A stretch of 64,000 bases of DNA from Clusia tigrina. Taxonomy: Eukaryota > Arthropoda > Insecta > Diptera > Clusiidae. This document shows positions 58,230-64,000 of the stretch, one piece after another. Both the position numbers and the translations under genes were made by a program. Numbering within the stretch: position 1 is the stretch's first letter; each line of letters starts with the position of its first letter. The DNA lies in assembly GCA_920105625.2 (NCBI GenBank), contig OV050031.1:213583194-213647193 (forward strand), in the 5' to 3' direction. The notes under the pieces were generated by a model, which saw only the letters and a list, made by a program, of their open reading frames with translations, searched no databases and was not told the origin of the DNA.

Positions 58230-58640
58230 GCTAAGCCAATATATTATATACACGTATATAACTGTAATAATACACGATTATTCTAATGATCTTTTGAAAT
58301 GCAAGGACGTAGCACACTTCTGACCTTCTAGAGCCTGACTCTCCATTTACTATCAATCGAAACTTGTCTTTAAAGTTCCTCAATACGGTTAAGTTGGAAA
58401 CTTCAGAAGTATTTGGAGATTATTCTCTTCAAACACCGACAGTGAGCTCTATGGAATGTATGGAGGAGCTCATCCCAACAAAATACAAGCCTTCTTTAAC
58501 TCTAATCATACACTATTGTTCTAATGATCTTATCAAATCCTAGGACGTAGAACATTTCTGACCTTCTACAGTCTGATTCTCCATCTAGTACCAATCGAAC
58601 TTTGTCTTTAAAGTCAGGGTCAGATGTATTGGGAATGGAT
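58230..58640. repeat. Tandem duplication, unit about 240 bp
   Basis: TTCTAATGATCTTxTxAAAT, GGACGTAG, ACTTCTGACCTTCTA and ATCGAACTTTGTCTTTAAAG-like blocks occur at about 58280-58380 and again at 58518-58615. Confidence 0.75.
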
Positions 58641-59504
58641 AATGTGCATCCCTTATCTCTGGACATACTTTTGAGACTCATAAAAGAGTCAAAGAAGTTT
58701 GAAGTTCCCTTCTCTTTCTCAAATTCTGTATCTCCCTGTTACTACTTACAGGTTTATAGTGCACTTTCTTTCTACTTACCTGAGTGCTTGGAGGCCTCAT
58801 CTATGGTGGTTCTCCGGCCTACCCCAATTCTATCTATTCTATAGATACTGTAAATATAATAACAGTACTAGCAACGTGGAAATCATTACTATGGGTGGAT
58901 AAAGTATTATTTTAGCACTTTAATGGGACTGCCATGTAACTCAAATATTTGGGAAATCCTTTACTGGAGCGTCTGGGGCATTGCTCTGGATTAGAACTTT
59001 CAGAGCTAACAGTTAAAATTTATAAACAACTGCGGATGATTGTAAACCAGACCCTATCTTATTTCTTAACTATTTTCAAAACCCCCCGACCGAATATTTC
59101 CACGCTTAGAGTACAATGGCACAAGATTATCAGCTGTGGTTCATAGTTGTGCCATAACTGATGCGCACATCGCCCAAATGAGTTTTAGCACTGGTTCTGG
59201 TCAATTGCGACAAGATACTCGTATCAAAAGCAAGTCAGGATACCCGTAGGAAACCCCCTGTGGATCATGAGGTCTACGAGTATATTCCACCTTGGTGATG
59301 GTAACTGGGTAGTTTCGGATAAGAGTTTGGGACCTAATAAAATGCCTCGAACCTTCTCATCCCAACTACTCACGGTTTTTTTTCATATGATTGATATGAC
59401 TAGAATCCGGATCTAGAAATTCTGAATGAAAACTAGCGGTGGAATTTCCATGCCTACTCGAGTATATATAGTGATTCAGCCAAAAAAGGGTGTGAATCGT
59501 TGCC
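58641..59504. other. Unique sequence
   Basis: No supported gene or element. Confidence 0.4.
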
Positions 59505-59639
59505 ACCGGGTGGGCGGCGCACAAGGGGAATAGCACCGTTACGATGGAAGGACCAAGTTCAGGCTGCACTTAGTGATTCCAACTGGCGTCAGCTTGAGCT
59601 TAGCAGAGACGACTGGCGAAGACTAATAACTCGGCAATG
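59505..59639 (+). mobile_element. LINE ORF tail (RTE/CR1-like), last 40 codons
   Basis: The plus frame ends with APLRWKDQVQAALSDSNWRQ then LELSRDDWRRLITRQ and a TGA at 59637-59639. The RWKDQV...W..LA.DR..WR pattern is the C-terminal signature of several LINE clades, including RTE and CR1. The stop is followed almost at once by the GAT-rich microsatellite, consistent with a short-repeat 3' tail. Confidence 0.6.
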
Positions 59640-60118
59640 ATCAGTAATAATTATCCGCCAATGATGATAATGATGATTTTGATAATAATGATTATAATAA
59701 TGAAGATAATAATGATGATACTAATGATGATGATGATGGTGACGGTGATGAAGATGATGAAGATGATGATGGTGATGATAATGATGATGATATTATTAAT
59801 GATGATAATGATGATGATGATAATCATGATGATGATGATAATGATGATGATGATAATGATGATGATATTATTAATGATGATAATGATGATGGTGATGATA
59901 TTGATGATGATGATGATAATAATGATGATGATGCTAATAATGATGATGATAATGATGATGATATTATTAATGATGATAATGATGATGGTGATGATGGATT
60001 TGAAGATGATGATGATGATGATGATGTTAATGATGATGATACTAATGATGATGATGATGATGATAATGTTGATGTTGATGACGATAATGATGATGCTGAA
60101 AATGCTGAAGATGATACG
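59640..60118. repeat. Long (GAT/AAT)n microsatellite
   Basis: About 470 bp of GAT, AAT, GGT and ATT triplets with higher-order blocks (GATATTATTAATGATGATAA recurs three times). Long Met/Ile frames are open on both strands purely because the repeat is trinucleotide. Confidence 0.95.
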
Positions 60119-61096
60119 AGTATGAAAACCGAAAATTTTCCCCTTGAAGGGGAAGAAAATCTTCACAATCCGCCGAAGACGACCGATTCCCACGCTATAC
60201 CTCGTACATTACTGCGGCATCTGGATTCGACTTGATTGATGGGAATAGTTTAATTTCGAACTTTTATTGTAACCACGTTTTAATTGAAATCGATTTATTA
60301 AAAGAAGGAAGCTGCTTCCATGGCTGCTGCAGTCAGCCTCCGAATCCACTGAAAACGACTTTAGTCAATTTATTGCGGCAGAATAAGAAAAAAATTGCAT
60401 CCTCAATAAAATCAATTAACCACGACCATGAGTGCGCGGCGTGTGATGCAAGCTAACGGTAAACAATGCAGCCTCCCAAGAGTGGCTGCCGGCTGCTTCC
60501 TTTTTGTACATCTTGATGTGGGTCGCTGGAGATGCTGGCGTACGAAATTTGGTTAATTGATCAAGTGGAGGAGGAAAGCAAAACGAAACGAAACTTATCG
60601 TGTACCTGAGGCCCATGCAAAGCTGCTGGCAAGTCAAATCGGCCCGCGCCAATCGAAGCCATGCAAACCCAAGGAAGCGGTGCCAGTCAAGTGGCGGCGG
60701 AAATTCATCAATTATGAAAGGGCACTCATTAATTTATGACAAACATCAAAAGCAACAAAATCGCTGCCAGGCATGATTATTGTTATTTTACTTTATTCGC
60801 CACTTGATACGCGCGTGCGGTGTTCCGCGATAAGGCCACGTTTATTCCTGCAGTTTGTAGCTTACACGCTTCTGCTTCACTTATCGCCGCGGATTATCGC
60901 TGGAAGATCTGGAAAGTGTTTGTTTTATTGTGTGTTACCGGTTTATCGCTTTTGTTTATGGTGATTTCTTTGATTGTTGACATTGCCGTTGGAAGTCCAT
61001 TTCCCTTCCCTTCACAATTTTTATATAGTACTCGTATATATACGTGCGTCAATTGATCGAATTATGATGATAAATATACGTTTCTTTCGTTTCTAG
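60119..61096. other. Unique sequence upstream of the first visible cdi exon
   Basis: GC-balanced, complex DNA running into the intron that ends TTTCTAG at 61096. It is intronic if cdi has upstream exons. No exon was recognised in it. Confidence 0.45.
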
Positions 61097-61295
61097 CTTT
61101 ATGGGTGTCTGTGTGCAGGAGGGACAATTGCACGCTCTTACCGAGTACATCAACGGCGGATCGTTGGAGCAGCTGGTGGCCGACACTGAGGTGACACTCA
61201 GCGCCACCCAGAAATTAAGACTGGCGCTGGGAATTGCGCGCGGCATGTCCTACGTGCACGACGCTGGCATTTTTCATCGCGATTTGACAAGCAAG
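61097..61295 (+). CDS. cdi: TESK-type kinase center divider, exon with subdomains IV-VIb
   Basis: Dual-specificity (Ser/Thr/Tyr) protein kinase of the LIMK/TESK group, orthologous to Drosophila center divider. The exon follows TTTCTAG and begins with the last base of a split codon, so an upstream exon exists. It encodes [20 protein letters not shown] (hinge region), [31 protein letters not shown] and the catalytic loop HRDLTSK (61275-61295), whose Thr-Ser-Lys form is a TESK hallmark. It ends at a GTAGGT donor between Lys and the catalytic-loop Asn. The ATP-binding N-lobe, with the glycine loop and the VLK lysine, must lie further left and was not found in this window. Family members phosphorylate cofilin and act on actin; that is family knowledge. 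Confidence 0.93.
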
Positions 61296-61367
61296 GTAGG
61301 TCACTCTTCATACTCTTATACATTTGATAGAGTCGACATAACTAGCATGGTATCTTTTTCCTTCCAG

Positions 61368-61453
61368 AATGTGCTCATACGTAACTTGCCCGATGGTCAG
61401 TTCGAAGCTGTCGTGGGTGATTTCGGTTTGGCTGCTAAAATTCCCGATAAACA
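61368..61453 (+). CDS. cdi: TESK-type kinase cdi, exon with the DFG motif
   Basis: After the 72-bp intron ending CTTCCAG, the exon starts with the catalytic-loop Asn (NVLIRNL). It contains [14 protein letters not shown], with DFG at 61419-61427, and ends inside a codon at a GTGAGT donor (61454). Phase matches the next exon at 63473. The next intron is about 2 kb and full of repeats, including a long palindrome that starts 18 nt after this exon. Confidence 0.93.
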
Positions 61454-61470
61454 GTGAGTATTTTGTTTGG

Positions 61471-61637
61471 TAAAGACCAAAGAAAATCATTAAACATGAA
61501 TCCAAACAAATAAAGTCATGGACCCCGGGGTACTGGATTCATTCATTCTTCTTAAAGAAGAATGAATGAATCCAGTACCCCGGGGTCCATGACTTTATTT
61601 GTTTGGATTCATGTTTAATGATTTTGTTTGGTCTTTA
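61471..61637. repeat. Near-perfect palindrome, two 83-nt arms, 1-nt centre
   Basis: 61471-61553 and 61555-61637 are reverse complements at 82 of 83 positions (the single mismatch is near 61625), separated by one A at 61554. It starts 18 nt past the end of the DFG exon. In the cdi transcript it would fold into an 83-bp hairpin. The right arm is also the first unit of a direct tandem array, so one unit appears to have been copied in inverted orientation. Confidence 0.97.
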
Positions 61638-61850
61638 AGAATAAATGAATCCAATAAAACCCCGGGGTCCATGACTTTATTTGTTTGGATTTTTGTTTCA
61701 TGATTTTGCTTGGTCCTTAAGATGAATCAATCAAATGGTACCCTCGGGTCCGTGATTTTATGTATTTGGACTTTTGCTTCATGACTTTGTTTGTTTCTTA
61801 AGATGAATCAATCATGATTTTATTTGTTTGGACTTTTATATTTAATGAAA
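61555..61850. repeat. Intronic tandem array, unit about 82 bp
   Basis: Four diverging copies of a unit with AAGATGAATxAATC, ACCCCGGGGTCCATGACTTT, ATTTGTTTGGATT and TCATGATTTTGTTTGGTC blocks. Divergence increases to the right, unlike the almost identical palindrome arms. Confidence 0.88.
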
Positions 61851-62640
61851 AAGATAATAGACCAAAAATCGAGAGTTCGAGTAATAAAAAATTAAGAACT
61901 TTTCTTCCCAAACTGATGCGTTCAGCTTGCAATCCAGTTCTGCCATATTAAGCGAGACCTAGGATGATATACATATATATAAAATTTTCGATGTATGTAT
62001 AAAATATACCATTTTCAATGTCCGCTTTTTAAATTTGATTATACCCAGAATAAACCCAGTGCAGATGTCGGAAATATTATCAATGAAAATACTCTTCCAA
62101 TCGATGGAGTTGGAGATTAACATCATTGGGACCATCTCCTATCTTAGCAGAGTGTCCTTATTCGTGTGAACAAATTATCGAATGATATTCTAGCTTAACC
62201 AAACAAAGATGCAAATTCGTGTCGTGTTATTCAAGAGCTCCTCAACCATTCCTGATTCATTGACATAGTCAAGTTACTTCCATCACACGACCTTGGAACT
62301 TATCTCACGTCAATGTTCCAAGAAATTTCGGGTCCAAAGAAGCTTTCACACAATAGAACAATTGTTCTACTACCAGTGAAATTCGTTCAGACTACAAAAC
62401 AAACGTTGATCCCAGTACGCTCTCACCGCAACTATATACATAGTAAACTTTTCCGGGATCAATGATTGTCAGACAGACCTCTTTAGGTTTGTTATCCTCC
62501 TAAATATGGCACTTTTGTTCGCTTCGCTTGTTATTCAGCAAAAAATGGTCTTGTCGCTGAAGATAATCTTTCAGGGCGAGATACAGAACACATTTACATA
62601 GTAACAACGAACAAGTTGTAGGCCTGGTTGATCTGTATAC
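61851..62640. other. cdi intron, unique part
   Basis: No feature recognised between the two intronic arrays. Confidence 0.5.
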
Positions 62641-63215
62641 ATTTTCAAACAAGAAGTGGCAACCCTGACAGAGTATTTATGTCAGAACAGATGTAAAAAA
62701 GTAGTCAATGTTGCCATACTTATCGGAATGGTTTACCAGTAAACTTTTCCAAGAGGAAGTGGCAACCCTGAAAACGTATTTATGTCACTGCAGATGTAGA
62801 AAACTATTCAGTGTTGCCATACTTATAGGCATGGTGTAACTGTGACCTTTTCCAAGAGAAAGTGGCAGCCCTGACAGTATTTATCGTCACTACAGATGTA
62901 GAAACATAGTCAGTGTTGCCATACTTGAAGGGACTGTTGAACTGGAAACTTTTCTAAGTGAAAGTGGGAACCCCGATAGAGGATTTATGTCACTACAGAT
63001 GTAGGAAAATATTCACTGTTGCCATATTTGTAGGCACTGTTGAACTGGAAACTTTTCTAGGAGAAAGTGGCAACCCTGACAGTATTTATGTCACTACAGA
63101 TGTAGGAAAATATTCAGTGTTGCCATATTTGTAGGGACTGTTGAACTGGAAACTTTTCCAAGGGAAAGTGGCAACCCTGATAGAGGATTTATGTCACTTC
63201 ATTACAAAAAGTGTT
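62640..63215. repeat. Intronic tandem array, unit about 103 bp, six copies
   Basis: GAAAGTGGCAACCCTGACAG, TATTTATGTCACTACAGATG, TATTCAGTGTTGCCATA and TGTTGAACTGGAAACTTTTC recur in order with about 103-bp spacing at 62656, 62759, 62863, 62963, 63067 and 63168. Confidence 0.93.
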
Positions 63216-63472
63216 GCCAGCTAAAAGATTTTTTAAATCAGACATGATCAGTGGAGAGCCGGAAATTGATTTGAGGATCTTTTATATTCATTCGAGACTA
63301 TGAAATAACAAAAATTTCAACCAGATCCGAAGGACTATACTAATACTCTCCCCTCGTCACAAGATTGTATTGGAAGTTAATTTCATTTCGATTTTAAACC
63401 TTTATTTCCTCCAGTTCTGAGTATGTTGCGAAATATCGCCTTAACTAATGTCCTGTTTGTTTTCGTTTAAAG

Positions 63473-63728
63473 TGGAAAAACTCGGCTGGACACTGTGGGG
63501 TCGCCGTACTGGGTGAGTCCCGAATGCCTGAAGGGTCAATGGTACGATCAGACAAGTGATGTCTTCTCCTTCGGCATCATTCAGTGCGAGATAATCGCAC
63601 GCATAGAGGCCGATCCAGATGTAATGCCACGCACCGATGCGTTTGGTTTGGACTATTTGGCTTTTGTGGAGCTGTGTCCGGGGGACACACCAGCCGCATT
63701 TCTAAGACTGGCGTTCTATTGTTGTATC
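63473..63728 (+). CDS. cdi: TESK-type kinase cdi, exon with subdomains VIII-XI
   Basis: Starts after TTTAAAG and completes the split codon. It encodes [20 protein letters not shown] (activation segment; SPE stands for the usual APE), [20 protein letters not shown] (subdomain IX Asp) and [10 protein letters not shown] through [21 protein letters not shown]. It ends at ATC/GTGAGT. Reading phase and motif order agree with neighbouring exons. The acceptor lacks a long pyrimidine tract, but the protein continuity is unambiguous. Confidence 0.94.
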
Positions 63729-63803
63729 GTGAGTACTCATACCTAATCCTTTCCATTGATTCATGTTTAAAGGGCTCGCATTACATTTCCTCTCTTATTT
63801 CAG

Positions 63804-64000
63804 TACGACGCCAAGAGTCGTCCCACGTTCCACGACGCATCCAAGAAGCTCCTGATGCTCTCGGAAAAATACCAATATGATAATTGCGGCAATGCGTATT
63901 TGAAAAGCGCCAGCACGAGCCCGCTCACCTCTTTAGAGACGAATTGCTCCCACAGCGGCAGCGATTCAGAGACTCAATGTCATGCTGCTCACAAGAGCGA
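63804..64000 (+). CDS. cdi: TESK-type kinase cdi, exon after the kinase core (runs off the window)
   Basis: Begins after CTTATTTCAG with YDAKSRPTFHDASKKLLMLS, the subdomain XI arginine region and the last helix of the kinase fold. It continues into a Ser/Asn/His-rich C-terminal region (NAYLKSASTSPLTSLET, then HSGSDSETQ), the poorly structured tail that TESK proteins carry. It is open to the last base of the window, so the stop codon lies beyond. Confidence 0.93.

Noticed and set aside
59637..60193. Open frames of 162 (+) and 180 (-) codons rich in Met and Ile
   Set aside because: They lie on a trinucleotide microsatellite that leaves frames open on both strands; no protein signal beyond the repeat.

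Overview
This window is nuclear DNA from a higher fly, most likely a tephritid fruit fly. The clues are AT-rich, repeat-crowded intergenic or intronic sequence with GT/AG introns, a recognisable fly TESK-type kinase (center divider, cdi), an insect gypsy-group endogenous retrovirus (errantivirus), irritans-like mariners and DD41D (rosa-type) mariners. The species call is inference; the dipteran call is firmer.

Host coding content: only the last 3 kb (61097-64000) carries a convincing host gene. Four plus-strand exons encode most of the kinase domain of cdi, from subdomain IV through the region after subdomain XI; the gene runs off the right edge and its N-lobe exons were not found. The 61 kb to the left may be intergenic or one very long upstream intron. 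It alternates between unique, moderately GC-balanced islands (about 3.2-3.7, 15.3-17.1, 23.3-24.3, 27.3-29.1, 34.7-36.2, 39.2-41.4, 45.2-47.1, 56.6-57.6 and 60.1-61.1 kb) and stretches of minisatellite or transposon sequence.

Mobile elements: the centrepiece is an 8.35-kb errantivirus on the minus strand (6354-14704). It has two 433-bp LTRs that read as identical, TATA target duplications, a tRNA-Lys-type primer site, a polypurine tract, gag, pol and a long env ORF, and a T TTT TTA slippery site at the gag/pol join. Three lesions break gag and pol while env stays open. It sits inside an older LINE relic whose coding sequence can be followed on both sides. Other elements are a nearly full-length mariner (21967-23229) whose second catalytic Asp reads as His, an internally deleted DD41D element (54964-55893), an older DD41D relic (24770-26540), a 364-bp mariner-derived MITE (43550-43913), mariner fragments at 2.4 and 20.3 kb, a BEL/Pao fragment (17600-18410), about ten 5'-truncated LINE 3' ends of several families, a possible tRNA-derived SINE (49665-49868) and a possible solo LTR carrying a heat-shock element (1580-2060).

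Repeats: at least 20 tandem arrays with units from 2 to about 350 bp, the largest at 47.6-49.3 kb. There is an apparently identical 539-bp tandem duplication at 51.0-52.1 kb. Most striking is an almost perfect palindrome with two 83-nt arms and a 1-nt centre, starting 18 nt after a cdi exon inside the intron.

No bacterial-type system, CRISPR array, rRNA or intact tRNA gene is visible. The points most worth following up are the intronic cdi palindrome, the architecture of the young but broken errantivirus (candidate insulator-like leader repeats, small overlapping ORF, frameshift site), the catalytic-site mutant mariner, the HSE-bearing LTR-like promoter and an unexplained 190-bp dispersed sequence present twice.
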